Of a stretch of DNA of 53,797 nt, positions 17,297 through 25,268 are shown one piece after another. The stretch is from Herbiconiux sp. (lineage in GTDB: Bacteria; Actinomycetota; Actinomycetes; Actinomycetales; Microbacteriaceae). The DNA lies in NCBI RefSeq assembly GCF_023264855.1, contig NZ_JAHFUW010000029.1:1-53797 (forward strand), written 5' to 3'. Numbering within the stretch: position 1 is the stretch's first letter; every line of letters starts with the position of its first letter. Made by a program: the position numbers and the translations under genes. The notes beneath the pieces were generated by a model. It worked only from the letters and a program-made list of their open reading frames with translations. It made no database searches and was not told the DNA's origin.

Positions 17297-18130
17297 ATGC
17301 GTAAGATCCTCATCTCAGGGCTTGCCGCCGGCGCTCTCATCGCCGTCAGCGCCGCTCTCCCCGCAGCGGCCGCCGATGGCGACGCGTCGCTGTCGGTTCT
17401 GCACGCGGTTCCGGGCGTCACCGTCGACGTCTATGTCGACGGTGCACTCACCCTCGACGACTTCACGCCCGGCACGCTCGCCGGGCCGCTGGCGCTGCCG
17501 GCAGGAACGTACTCGGTGGCGATCACCGCATCGGATGCGGCCGACGCGAGTGCCCCGGTCATCGGCCCCATCGACCTGAACCTCGCCGCCGGCGGCAACT
17601 ACACCGCCGTCGCGCACCTGGACCCGGCCGGCACCCCCACCGCCACGCTCTACACGAACGACACCGCCACGATCGCGGCCGGGCAGGGCAAACTGACCGT
17701 GCGTCACGACGCCGCGGCACCGGCCGTCGACGTGCTCGCCGGCGGAACCCCGGTGATCACCAACCTCTCCAACCCGGCCGAGTCGGTGCTCACGCTGCCC
17801 GCGGGAACGGTCTCCGCATCCGTCGCCGCCACCGGGACCACCGACCCGGTGATCGGCCCGGCGGATGTCGTGGTCGCCGAGGGCACCAACACGATCGTCT
17901 ACGCGTGGGGCAGCCTCGCCGACGGCAACCTCGCGCTCGCGGTGCAGACCATCGGCGGTCTGCACTCGAACCCCGACGGAGTGCCCGCGGGCAACGCCGG
18001 TCTCGTCGCCACGAACCAGCCGGCCGACAGCGCGCCGGTGTGGATCGGTGCGGCCGTGCTGCTGATGCTCGGCTCCGCGGTCGCCGCTGTGGCGGTCCGT
18101 CGCCAGAACGCGGCGAAGGCCGGACGCTGA
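17297..18130 (+). CDS. Secreted, wall- or membrane-anchored DUF4397 protein
   Basis: A 277-residue exported protein. A signal peptide covers residues 1-25 (RKILISGLAAGALIAVSAALPAAAA). Two DUF4397-type immunoglobulin-like repeats follow, beginning SLSVLHAVPGVTVDVYVDG and KLTVRHDAAAPAVDVLAGG. A C-terminal membrane segment (WIGAAVLLMLGSAVAAVAV) ends with a basic tail RRQNAAKAGR. No clear LPxTG motif precedes the last helix; GLVATNQPADSAP is the nearest stretch. The start is ATG at 17297 after GGAGG. It overlaps or abuts the sortase-like gene, a pairing common in actinobacteria, and is probably controlled by the sigma factor at 18878. Its ligand or adhesive role is unknown. Confidence 0.82.
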   Translation: MRKILISGLAAGALIAVSAALPAAAADGDASLSVLHAVPGVTVDVYVDGALTLDDFTPGTLAGPLALPAGTYSVAITASDAADASAPVIGPIDLNLAAGGNYTAVAHLDPAGTPTATLYTNDTATIAAGQGKLTVRHDAAAPAVDVLAGGTPVITNLSNPAESVLTLPAGTVSASVAATGTTDPVIGPADVVVAEGTNTIVYAWGSLADGNLALAVQTIGGLHSNPDGVPAGNAGLVATNQPADSAPVWIGAAVLLMLGSAVAAVAVRRQNAAKAGR

Positions 18131-18162
18131 CCGAGAGTCGGCTGCCGACCGCCCTGGCCGGG

Positions 18163-18864
18163 GTGAACTTCCTGCACGCCCCGGCCAGGGCATCCGCCGT
18201 GCTCGCGATCGTCGTCGGCACGGTGGTGCTGCTCAGCGGCTGCGCGCCGGGAGGCCCGGCTGTGGACGCGTCAGGCGCGACACCAGCGGCGGTCGCTCCC
18301 TCGGCGTCGCCGACTCCCACGCCGACTCCGGATGCGGGCGGCCCGGACGCCATCGCCGCCGTGCCCGACGTGCCGCGCGCAGACGCGGGGCTCGGTGCGG
18401 CCACCGCTGCGCCGACCGTTCCGCCGACGCGGGTGGAAGTGCCCGAACTCGGGATCGACGTGTCGGTCGCAGAAGAAGGGGTCGACGCCGACGGGGCGCT
18501 GGCCCTCTCCTCCGACCCGAGTATCGCCTCGTGGTATCGCTGGGGTCCGTCGCCGTGGAGCGCGGCGGGCGCCACCGTCATCGCGTCGCACGTCGACTCG
18601 CTCGACTACGGCATCGGGCAGTTCGCACGCCTCGCGAGCGCTCCGGTGGGTACCACCATCAGCGTCACGGCCGCCGATGGACGCGTTGCCGGCTTCACGG
18701 TGCAGCAGGTCGAGCTGCTGTCGAAGACGCAGATCGACTGGAACGGCGTGTTCGACCGAACGGGCACCCCGCGGCTGGTGCTGGTGACCTGCGGCGGCGA
18801 ATTCGACTACGACACCGGTCACTATCTCAGCAATGTGATCGTGACCGCCGTTCCGATCGCGTGA
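18163..18864 (+). CDS. Class F-type sortase-like protein with lipoprotein signal
   Basis: A 233-residue protein. The N-terminal hydrophobic segment ends in a lipobox-like LLSGC. A Pro/Thr linker follows, then a sortase-fold domain from about residue 90. The catalytic His is in [13 protein letters not shown] and the Cys in [11 protein letters not shown]. No arginine occurs anywhere after that Cys, although sortases normally carry their third catalytic residue, an Arg, there. The GTG start at 18163 is chosen because it begins just before the signal segment; a CTG overlapping the DUF4397 stop at 18128 is another possibility. Located between DUF4397 and a sigma factor gene, it would act outside the membrane. 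Activity is uncertain. Confidence 0.75.
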   Translation: MNFLHAPARASAVLAIVVGTVVLLSGCAPGGPAVDASGATPAAVAPSASPTPTPTPDAGGPDAIAAVPDVPRADAGLGAATAAPTVPPTRVEVPELGIDVSVAEEGVDADGALALSSDPSIASWYRWGPSPWSAAGATVIASHVDSLDYGIGQFARLASAPVGTTISVTAADGRVAGFTVQQVELLSKTQIDWNGVFDRTGTPRLVLVTCGGEFDYDTGHYLSNVIVTAVPIA

Positions 18865-18877
18865 GAGGAGGGCGGGT

Positions 18878-19618
18878 ATGCTCGATCCGATGGCGACGGC
18901 GCCCACTCCGCGCTGCGAGCATCCGAACGGTCCGGCCCGCGATCATGCGGGGGTGTGGAGGAGGCGGTGTGTCCCGGTGACAGATCGATTCTCCGGCGGA
19001 ACGCCAGACAGCAGCTCTGGCAGCGCCCCTGACAGCACCTCTCCCGGTGACGACGCCGACACTCCTGACGCAACCGCCGCCGCCGACCGTGCCCTCTTCG
19101 CCGCGTTCCGCGACGGTGACGAGCGGGCGCTCGCCGAGGCGTACTCGCGCTGGTCGGCCCTCGTGCACACGCTCGCGCTCCGATCGCTGGGCGATCCGCG
19201 CGATGCCGAAGACGTGACCCAGAAGGTCTTCGTGTCGGCGTGGAGGGGCCGGGCGGGATTCGACCCGGCCCGGTCGCCGTTGGGTGCGTGGCTGGTGGGC
19301 ATCGCCCGGCACTGCATCGCCGATGCCCATGAGGCCCGCAGCCGCCTCCGCCGGGCCGAGGAGGCGCACGTCGTCCGCACGCCGCCGGCCGAGGTCGATG
19401 CCACGGAGAAGCTGACCGAGAGCCTGGTGATCGTGGACGAGTTGAACCGACTCGAGCCCGTCCCGCGCCAGGTGATGAAGCTGGCGTTCTACGATGATCG
19501 CACCCACGTGCAGATCGCCCATGACCTCGATCTTCCCCTCGGCACCGTGAAGAGCCACATCCGTCGAAGTCTCACTCGGCTCCGAATACGTCTGGAGGTG
19601 AACGATGACTCATATTGA
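18878..19618 (+). CDS. ECF sigma factor (SigK/RpoE-like)
   Basis: A 246-residue sigma factor; the core begins near residue 65. Region 2 is [41 protein letters not shown]. Region 4 carries [42 protein letters not shown] (both given as spans, residues about 80-125 and 185-235). The ATG at 18878 has an ideal AGGAGGG site. A GTG at 18977 after GGAGGAGG is an alternative that would remove 33 low-complexity residues. The next gene, overlapping by 14 bp, is its anti-sigma factor. The set with sortase and DUF4397 suggests control of surface proteins. Confidence 0.85.
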   Translation: MLDPMATAPTPRCEHPNGPARDHAGVWRRRCVPVTDRFSGGTPDSSSGSAPDSTSPGDDADTPDATAAADRALFAAFRDGDERALAEAYSRWSALVHTLALRSLGDPRDAEDVTQKVFVSAWRGRAGFDPARSPLGAWLVGIARHCIADAHEARSRLRRAEEAHVVRTPPAEVDATEKLTESLVIVDELNRLEPVPRQVMKLAFYDDRTHVQIAHDLDLPLGTVKSHIRRSLTRLRIRLEVNDDSY

Positions 19619-20411
19619 TGCCGACGCACTCGCGATGATCGCGTTGGGCGATGCCGGCCCGAGCACACTCGAGCGCGCTCACCTGGCCGAATGCGCCCGC
19701 TGCTCGGAGGAACTGGCGGCGCTCAGCCGCACCGTGCAGCTCGGCCGATCCGAGGATGCCCCGGAGCTCGTCGCTCCGTCGGCGGACGTCTGGACCCGCA
19801 TCAGTGCCGAACTCGGCCTCGCCGAGGCGCCGCTGGCGCATCCGGATGCTCATCCGTCATCCGTGCTCGCCCCGTCCGCCGAGCAATCCCCGTCAGCCGC
19901 CACCCCGCCGCTCGCCCCCCATCACGCCACCCGGCGTCGCCGGTTGACCGGTCGATCCCGCATCTGGGTGCCGCTGGCCGCTGCCGGTGTCGTTCTGGGT
20001 GTGGTCGCCGGTGCCGGCCTCGGAGTCTGGTGGCAGACGGCGCAGCAGTCGACGCGCGGCATCGCGGTCGCCGGAGCAGAGCTCACCCCGTTCCCCGGCT
20101 GGCCGGATGCGCGGGGCAGTGCCGTGGTCGAGCAGGATCCCGACGGCCGTCGCCGGGTGGTCGTCGACGTCGACCCGCAGACCGACGCCAGTGGCGGCGC
20201 GTCGCCGCTGCGCGAGGTGTGGTTGATCCGCTCCGACGGAACGGGCCTGGTCAGCATCGGATTCCTCGACGGCCCGGAGGGCTCGTTCGACGTGCCGGAC
20301 GGCATCGACCTCGACCAGTACTCCCTGGTCGACATCTCCGCCGAGGCCGACGACGGCGACCCCACGCACTCCGGCGACTCGATCGTGCGGGGCGAGCTCC
20401 GCGCGCTCTGA
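19605..20411 (+). CDS. Anti-sigma factor, RskA-like
   Basis: A 268-residue membrane protein. The cytoplasmic N-terminus carries a zinc-finger-type HLAECARC motif (H-x3-C-x2-C, residues about 25-32), the signature of anti-sigma domains that hold ECF sigma factors. One membrane helix is near residues 122-142 ([22 protein letters not shown]). The outer domain, from [16 protein letters not shown] to [18 protein letters not shown], matches the RskA C-terminal domain. In RskA-type regulation, proteolysis of this protein releases the sigma factor. The start ATG overlaps the sigma gene by 14 bp, so the two are made together. The signal is unknown. Confidence 0.88.
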   Translation: MTHIDADALAMIALGDAGPSTLERAHLAECARCSEELAALSRTVQLGRSEDAPELVAPSADVWTRISAELGLAEAPLAHPDAHPSSVLAPSAEQSPSAATPPLAPHHATRRRRLTGRSRIWVPLAAAGVVLGVVAGAGLGVWWQTAQQSTRGIAVAGAELTPFPGWPDARGSAVVEQDPDGRRRVVVDVDPQTDASGGASPLREVWLIRSDGTGLVSIGFLDGPEGSFDVPDGIDLDQYSLVDISAEADDGDPTHSGDSIVRGELRAL

Positions 20412-20425
20412 CCGTCCGGCAGGCG

Positions 20426-21346
20426 TCAGTCGCAGGCGATCCCGTCGCCGTCGCGATCGAGGTCGTAAATGTCCGGCCCGATGACCTGTACCGGTCCTTC
20501 GACGTAGGCCGGGCCGTTGCCACTCCCTCCCGCGCAGTCGACATCGGATGCGATCGGCACGCACGGCCCGGCGTAGTTGGGGCTGCATCCGGCGTCCTCA
20601 GGCGCAGGCGCTTCCTCTGGCGGCGGCGGTTGGCGGATGCCGATCGCCGTCACTTCGTCGACGGGAGCGACCGTCACCGTCTCCGACACGAGCGTGCGGC
20701 CGGTCTCCACGCCGTCCACGAGCGTCAGTTCCCAGCGCGAGACCTTCGTTCCGGGAACCCCGGCGGTCACGACCACGTTCGTTCCCGCGTCGGCATCCGG
20801 ATCCTCGTAGCTGGACTGGGCGTAACCGACCGCATCCGACGTCTCGACGATCTTCACGGTGGTCACCGGAGTGGGCGAAGGGGTGGGAGTGGGGGAGGGC
20901 TTGGGAGTCGCGGTCGGAGTGCTCTTCGGGCTGGGAGCCGAAGTGGCACTCTGCGAGGCCGGAGCGCCACCCGCCAACCCGAGGGCCTGGCCGGCCGGCT
21001 GCGGATGCGGAGAGACCACGGCACCGAGAAGAAGCACTGCGAACGATATCCCGAGCACGGCACCGCCAGCCCGCCTGGTGCGCGGGAGGTTGAGCCAGCT
21101 CGGCCGCTTGCTGACGAGTGTCCAGATCCCGGCACCCAGCCCGAACAGCGAGATGCCCATGAGAAACCCGCCGAGCCCGCTCGTGCCGACGCCGATCAGG
21201 CCGACGAGCACGCCGATGGCCGCGACGATCCACGTGGACAGCGACGGGCGCCAGCCGGCCCGTTCGCCCTTAGTAGGAGGGAGCGCTGAGGGCATCGTCG
21301 TCGCAATCGGGTCGGGTGGGCCGGGGGTATCGGCCGAGCTGCGCAC
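20426..21346 (-). CDS. Membrane protein with G5-like and Excalibur calcium-binding domains
   Basis: A 306-residue protein. Two hydrophobic segments at residues about 38-80 and one at about 95-112 are followed by a Pro/Thr/Ser linker. A G5-like domain runs at about 160-240 (TTVKIVETSDAVGY to GTKVSRWELTLVDGVETGR). The C-terminal Excalibur motif contains CSPNYAGPCVP and the EF-hand-like DLDRDGDGIACD. These domains occur in surface proteins that bind cell-wall glycans or calcium. It converges on the anti-sigma gene with 14 bp between stops. The start is uncertain: GTG at 21346 has no clear ribosome site, and an ATG near 21294 is possible. Its exact role is unknown. Confidence 0.75.
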   Translation of the reverse strand: MRSSADTPGPPDPIATTMPSALPPTKGERAGWRPSLSTWIVAAIGVLVGLIGVGTSGLGGFLMGISLFGLGAGIWTLVSKRPSWLNLPRTRRAGGAVLGISFAVLLLGAVVSPHPQPAGQALGLAGGAPASQSATSAPSPKSTPTATPKPSPTPTPSPTPVTTVKIVETSDAVGYAQSSYEDPDADAGTNVVVTAGVPGTKVSRWELTLVDGVETGRTLVSETVTVAPVDEVTAIGIRQPPPPEEAPAPEDAGCSPNYAGPCVPIASDVDCAGGSGNGPAYVEGPVQVIGPDIYDLDRDGDGIACD

Positions 21347-21454
21347 AGACGGGTGCGACGGGGTGTGCTGAACACTACGGGTGTAGAGATATGCCCGTCA
21401 GTCCCTCTTCGGGGGGTCGTTCTCCGCCCGGGCCGGCCCGACGCGCGCCGAGAC

Positions 21455-22249
21455 TCAGCGCGGCAGCTCCAGAAACCGGTCGATGACCTCGAACGTCGCG
21501 GCTCCCGCCTCCAGGTGGGGGAGATGCCCGGCCTCCTCGATCTGGGCGAATCGCGCATCCGGAATCGCCGCGGCCAGGGCCCGCCCGTAGGCCGGAGTGA
21601 CCACCCGGTCGCTCACGCCCCACACCACGAGGGTCGGCGCGGTCACGGCGGAGAGCCGCGCGAGCAGGGTGGGATCGCTCATCGTCGTGCCGGCGATCGC
21701 CGCCATCGCCCGCGCATTGCCCGACTGCACCGATCGCTGCTCGTCGGAGAGTCCGGCCGGATCGATGAAACCGCGGTCGGCGTCGTGCCACGCGTGTTCG
21801 GCGAGCTGCCTCGGGCTCAGCGAGAAGAAGTCGGCGATCGGCTCGCCGGGCACCTCGACCCCCACGGCGTCGATGACGACGACCGAGTCGATCAGTCCCT
21901 CGAAGCGTGAGTCGCCCGCGGCCTGAATCGCCATCTCGAGGGCGATCCATCCGCCGATCGACGATCCCACCATCGTCACCCCGCCCGGTGCCAGGAGGTC
22001 GGGACCGTCGCTCAGCAGCAGCTCCAGGTAGTCGCCGGCGAGCTGGGCCACCGAGGTGAGGCCGTCGGGAAGCCCGGTGCCGTCCCACCCCGGGTGCGTC
22101 GGGGCGAGCACGTGCCGGGTCGCGGCGAGGTGGCCGACGATCGGTGCCACGGTGCGGGGGCCGCCGCCCCCGTGCAGCACGAGCGCTGTCGGCAGCGACG
22201 GGTCGCCGGCCTCGGTGACGGATGCGCGGGAGATGAATCGAAAGGTCAT
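21455..22249 (-). CDS. Alpha/beta-hydrolase
   Basis: A 264-residue alpha/beta-hydrolase. The oxyanion segment is LVLHGGGGPRTVAPI, the nucleophile elbow is TMVGSSIGGWIAL (Ser in GSSIGG), the acid is in LVVWGVSDRVVTP, and the catalytic His is in EEAGHLPHLE. The triad is complete, so it is probably an active esterase, lactonase or C-C hydrolase of the small monomeric type. The ATG at 22249 follows a TTGGAG ribosome site. It diverges from a MarR regulator gene with a shared 51-bp spacer, and is probably repressed by it. Substrate unknown. Confidence 0.88.
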   Translation of the reverse strand: MTFRFISRASVTEAGDPSLPTALVLHGGGGPRTVAPIVGHLAATRHVLAPTHPGWDGTGLPDGLTSVAQLAGDYLELLLSDGPDLLAPGGVTMVGSSIGGWIALEMAIQAAGDSRFEGLIDSVVVIDAVGVEVPGEPIADFFSLSPRQLAEHAWHDADRGFIDPAGLSDEQRSVQSGNARAMAAIAGTTMSDPTLLARLSAVTAPTLVVWGVSDRVVTPAYGRALAAAIPDARFAQIEEAGHLPHLEAGAATFEVIDRFLELPR

Positions 22250-22270
22250 GGGATACTCCAAATCAATATG

Positions 22271-22280
22271 TTTATATAAA
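22271..22280. promoter_or_regulatory. AT-rich palindrome in the hydrolase/MarR divergent promoter
   Basis: TTTATATAAA is a perfect 10-bp palindrome in the only AT-rich part of the 51-bp spacer between the divergent genes. MarR-family operators are short palindromes in such spacers, so it is a plausible site for autorepression. No footprint-type support exists in the sequence alone. Confidence 0.4.
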
Positions 22281-22300
22281 TCTGCTGATACAGTAACACC

Positions 22301-22756
22301 GTGGCAATCGATCTGGAACTCCTCGGGCAGGCGCTGAAGCGGGCGCAGTACCGCAATCACCGCACGATGGATGCGGCGCTTCGGGCCGCGGGCGTGAGCC
22401 TCGTGCAATGGGACGCTCTGCGGGCGATCGACCAGGCCCCCGGCGCATCCGCTCATGACCTGGCCGTCGCGACCTTCCAGAGCGACCAGTCGTTCGGCAC
22501 ACTCGCCACTCGGCTCATCGACCGCGGCCTGGTGGAGCGGATGCCCGGCCGCGGCCGTCGTCTCGAGCATGCGCTGACCCCCGCCGGGGTCGACGCGCTG
22601 GCTGCAGGCCGTGTAGTCGCGGCCGCTGAGCTGCCGGCGCTCTTCGCGCCGCTCGACGAGTCCCAGCGCGCGGCGCTCTTCGATGCCCTGACGAGCCTGA
22701 CCGACCGCGCCGAGTCTGCCTCCGACCCGGCGGACGGCGCCCGAAGCAGGGCTTGA
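22301..22756 (+). CDS. MarR-family transcriptional regulator
   Basis: A 151-residue winged-helix protein. The recognition region is GASAHDLAVATFQSDQSFGTLATRLIDRGLVERM, and the wing is GRGRRLEHALTPAG. Flanking helices match the MarR dimer layout. The start is GTG at 22301. It diverges from the alpha/beta-hydrolase gene, which is its likely target together with its own promoter. MarR proteins usually respond to phenolic or other small aromatic ligands; the ligand here is unknown. Confidence 0.88.
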   Translation: MAIDLELLGQALKRAQYRNHRTMDAALRAAGVSLVQWDALRAIDQAPGASAHDLAVATFQSDQSFGTLATRLIDRGLVERMPGRGRRLEHALTPAGVDALAAGRVVAAAELPALFAPLDESQRAALFDALTSLTDRAESASDPADGARSRA

Positions 22757-22762
22757 CGCCTC

Positions 22763-22779
22763 ACTTGCATTTTGCAAGT
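22763..22779. promoter_or_regulatory. Perfect inverted repeat, likely HxlR operator
   Basis: ACTTGCA and TGCAAGT flank a TTT centre, giving exact 7-bp arms ten bases before the VOC gene start. HxlR-family regulators bind short inverted repeats of this size, and an HxlR gene is the second gene of this operon, so autoregulation is likely. The protein-site link is inference. Confidence 0.6.
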
Positions 22780-22788
22780 ATTACCCGC

Positions 22789-23193
22789 ATGAGCCTTTTC
22801 ATCACCTGCCCGGTCGAGAGCGTCGAACGCGCGACCACCTTCTACACGGCCCTCGGCTGGACCCTCAACGCCGAGATGTCCGACCACAACGTGTCGTGCT
22901 TCGCGATCGCGCCCGAGCAGTATGTCATGCTCGGCAGCCGCGAGATGTACGCGAGTGTCGGCGCCACCGAGGAGCTCGTCGGCGGCCCCGACACCCCCTC
23001 GAAAGTCACGGTCTCGTTCGACCTCGGCAGCCGTGAGGCGGTCGACGAGCTGGTCGAGCGTGCCGGTGCGGCCGGCGGGCGGATCGGCGACATCGACGAC
23101 TACCCCTTCATGTACCAGCGCCAGTTCGACGACCCCGACGGCTACCACTACTCCCCGTTCTGGATGAAGCCGGACGCCGATCCGACCGCGTGA
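22789..23193 (+). CDS. VOC-family (glyoxalase/bleomycin-resistance-like) protein
   Basis: A 134-residue single VOC domain pair. The opening FITCPVESVERATTFYTALGWTLNAEM is the typical first beta-alpha-beta-beta unit. The second ends in QFDDPDGYHYSPFWM, where DPDG-xx-Y/W is characteristic. Relatives are annotated as lactoylglutathione lyase-like or extradiol-dioxygenase-like proteins, many without a proven reaction. The start ATG at 22789 sits ten bases after the inverted repeat. Its stop overlaps the HxlR start (GTGA), so the two are co-translated. Substrate unknown. Confidence 0.8.
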   Translation: MSLFITCPVESVERATTFYTALGWTLNAEMSDHNVSCFAIAPEQYVMLGSREMYASVGATEELVGGPDTPSKVTVSFDLGSREAVDELVERAGAAGGRIGDIDDYPFMYQRQFDDPDGYHYSPFWMKPDADPTA

Positions 23194-23471
23194 GCGATCT
23201 GGCCGCCGCTCTCGACGTCGTCGGCGCGCGCTGGGCTCTGCTCATCGTGGAGCGTCTCCTCGACGGCCCGCAGCGCTACGGCGATCTCCAGCGCGACCTA
23301 GGCGTGCCGACGAACATGCTCGCGACCCGCCTGCGCGAACTCGAGGCGGCGGGCATCCTGTCCCGTCTGCCCCTCCGCCACAACACCCGCGCCTACGCCC
23401 TGACCGACCGCGGTCTAGCCCTCCGCGACGCGATCACCGCGCTCGGTCGCTGGGCCGCCGAGGGAGCCTAG
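23190..23471 (+). CDS. HxlR-family transcriptional regulator
   Basis: A 93-residue winged-helix protein with the family pattern: VVGARWALLIVERLLDGPQRYGDLQRDL, then LATRLRELEAAGIL and the closing YALTDRGLALRDAI. The start is GTG at 23190 overlapping the VOC stop. HxlR proteins often control the enzyme gene they are paired with and respond to electrophiles or oxidants. The inverted repeat at 22763-22779 is its probable binding site. Compared with the family it lacks the N-terminal cysteine region sometimes used for redox sensing. Confidence 0.88.
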   Translation: MSDLAAALDVVGARWALLIVERLLDGPQRYGDLQRDLGVPTNMLATRLRELEAAGILSRLPLRHNTRAYALTDRGLALRDAITALGRWAAEGA

Positions 23472-23545
23472 GCCGCCCGCCGAGCGGCGACCTGGCCCCC
23501 GCGCCTTCCGCTATGCTCCCCAGCAGTCGGGAGAGGAGGATGCTT

Positions 23546-24040
23546 GTGTCTAGGAAGTCGCCCCCGGCCGACCACGTGCCGGGAATTCCTGACGCGGAAC
23601 GCTTGGCCGACCCGCACGCCCCCTACCTCGGCGTGAGCGGCCTTGCGGCCGTGTACGCAGGTCTCACGGCGATGGCCGCGTCTCAGATCGCATTCGCCGT
23701 CCGTGCTGAAGGAGACTTCAGCTTCTGGGGTTTCGCGATCATCGGGAGCTTGATGATCGGCGCCGTCTATGGCGGCGTCGTGGCGCTCGCCGCCGTGCTG
23801 GCGTGGGGCGTCGCATCCTCGCGTTCGCGTTCGGCGTCTGGGCGTGCAGTCTCGACCGTGGTCGCGATAACGGCGGGAGTCGCGGCTCTGACGGTCGCGG
23901 GCTGCCTGGGTGGGATGTCGTGGGCACTGCCCATCAGTGGGGCCACTGTGGTGGTCACCTGTGGTGCAGCGACCTTCCTGACGCTCCGGGTGAGCCGATC
24001 TCGGCCCAGCTCCGGCCCCCTTGCGGAACACGCGCCGTAA
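23546..24040 (+). CDS. Four-helix membrane protein of unknown function
   Basis: A 164-residue protein. Roughly four membrane segments lie at about 35-55, 65-90, 100-120 and 125-148, with a hydrophilic N-terminus (SRKSPPADHVPG). The GTG start at 23546 is chosen because it lies 6 bases after GGAGAGGAGG; the ATG at 23540 abuts that ribosome site directly. No family was recognised. It stands alone between the HxlR gene and the methionine operon. Confidence 0.6.
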   Translation: MSRKSPPADHVPGIPDAERLADPHAPYLGVSGLAAVYAGLTAMAASQIAFAVRAEGDFSFWGFAIIGSLMIGAVYGGVVALAAVLAWGVASSRSRSASGRAVSTVVAITAGVAALTVAGCLGGMSWALPISGATVVVTCGAATFLTLRVSRSRPSSGPLAEHAP

Positions 24041-24198
24041 CGCGAGGTCATCCGCCCCCACGACCGCGCCCGGCTGGCGTAGCCTGCTAGGGCAGTGCGC
24101 ACAACGAAGCCTCGCGTCCCGATCAGGGACACGCCTGCGACGTCCCTATCCGTGGAGTCGCGCCAGCGCGGCTTCCCCAAGTCGAGGAGCACACCGCT

Positions 24199-24279
24199 AT
24201 GGTCACCATCATGAACGCCCACATCGCCGGCGGAAGCAGCATGCACGCGGGTCTCGCACGGGCGGGGTTCTGTCGATGA
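24199..24279 (+). CDS. 26-residue upstream ORF of the mesX-mesD operon
   Basis: ATG at 24199 is preceded by a GAGGAG ribosome site about nine bases upstream. The frame runs 26 codons and its TGA overlaps the mesX start as ATGA. The peptide has three methionines (residues 1, 5 and 15) and a basic end ARAGFCR. It is either a leader peptide whose translation controls mesX-mesD or a small protein. The coupling and ribosome site are seen; the role is inference. The 158 bp before it shows no riboswitch that I can recognise. Confidence 0.45.
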   Translation: MVTIMNAHIAGGSSMHAGLARAGFCR

Positions 24280-25268
24280 CGAACGTGACCTTCCAGATCG
24301 ACAGCACTCGTTTCGACGAGGACTACCGCCCCCTCCACAACTCCCGCATCACCACGAACTTCGCCAACCTCGCCCGAGGCGAGAAGCGCCAAGAGAACCT
24401 GCGCAACACCTTCACGATGATCGACGGTCGTTTCAACGACCTCACCCCGCACGACAACGAAGACGGCGACCGCTACACGGTCGAACTCGACATCATCTCG
24501 GCCAGCGTCGACGTCGACGGCGAGGGCATCCGCGACGCCGTCCCGCTGATCGAGGTGCTGCAGACCACCATCATCGACCGCCGCACCGGCGAACGCATCA
24601 AGGGCACCGTAGGAAACAACTTCTCCTCGTATGTGCGCGACTACGACTTCAGCATCCTGCTCCCCAAAGGCAAGACGGCCGATTTCGGGGAGCTGCACGG
24701 CAACCTCTTCAAGGCCTTTCTGGCCTCGGATGCCTACGCGCAGCATTTCGACAAGCCGCCCGTCATCTGCCTGAGCGTCTCGACCAGCAAGACCTATCAC
24801 CGCACCGAGAAGGAGCATCCGGTTCTCGGCATCGAGTACCGCCAGAGTGAGTACTCGGCGACGGATGCCTACTTCGCGCAGATGGGCCTGAGCGTGCGCT
24901 TCTTCATGCCCCCGCGCAGCGCAGCGCCGCTCGCGTTCTACCACCTCGGCGATCTGACCGCCGACTACACCGATCTCGAGCTGGCCGCCCTGATCAGCAC
25001 GATGGAGACCTTCCAGAAGATCTACCGACCGGAGATCTACACGGCCAACTACACGGCCGGGGAGTCGTTCCAGCCCAGCCTGACGAATCCGGACTTCTCG
25101 CCCACGTCGATCGACTACGACCGCGAGGAGCGCAGCCGCCTGGCGCTCGAGCAGGGCAAGTTCGCCGAGGAGCACTTCATCACGCCGCACAGGACTGCCC
25201 TCGAGGAGTGGTCGACAGTGTTCGCGGCCCAGGTCCACCAGCTCGATCTGCAGGGAGAACGTTCATGA
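24276..25268 (+). CDS. mesX: MesX, DUF1852 protein required with methionine synthase MesD
   Basis: A 330-residue soluble protein that I recognise as the DUF1852 family. Examples are TFQIDSTRFDEDYRPL, NSRITTNFANLARGEKRQENLRN and RFNDLTPHDNEDGDRYTVELD. DUF1852 genes sit next to a short MetE-like protein. Published genetics on folate-independent methionine synthases named the pair MesX and MesD, and MesX is needed for MesD function under aerobic conditions. Here the stop overlaps the MesD start (ATGA). The start ATG overlaps the 26-codon upstream ORF. No cofactor motif is obvious. Family assignment is confident; the molecular role of MesX is not settled. Confidence 0.85.
   Translation: MTNVTFQIDSTRFDEDYRPLHNSRITTNFANLARGEKRQENLRNTFTMIDGRFNDLTPHDNEDGDRYTVELDIISASVDVDGEGIRDAVPLIEVLQTTIIDRRTGERIKGTVGNNFSSYVRDYDFSILLPKGKTADFGELHGNLFKAFLASDAYAQHFDKPPVICLSVSTSKTYHRTEKEHPVLGIEYRQSEYSATDAYFAQMGLSVRFFMPPRSAAPLAFYHLGDLTADYTDLELAALISTMETFQKIYRPEIYTANYTAGESFQPSLTNPDFSPTSIDYDREERSRLALEQGKFAEEHFITPHRTALEEWSTVFAAQVHQLDLQGERS

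Noticed and set aside
24041-24198. SAM or cobalamin riboswitch before mesX
   Set aside because: I could not find the conserved core sequences or a terminator-like hairpin there.
24123-25238. A 371-codon minus-strand frame across mesX
   Set aside because: It is opposite the DUF1852 gene, which has family motifs and an overlap with mesD.
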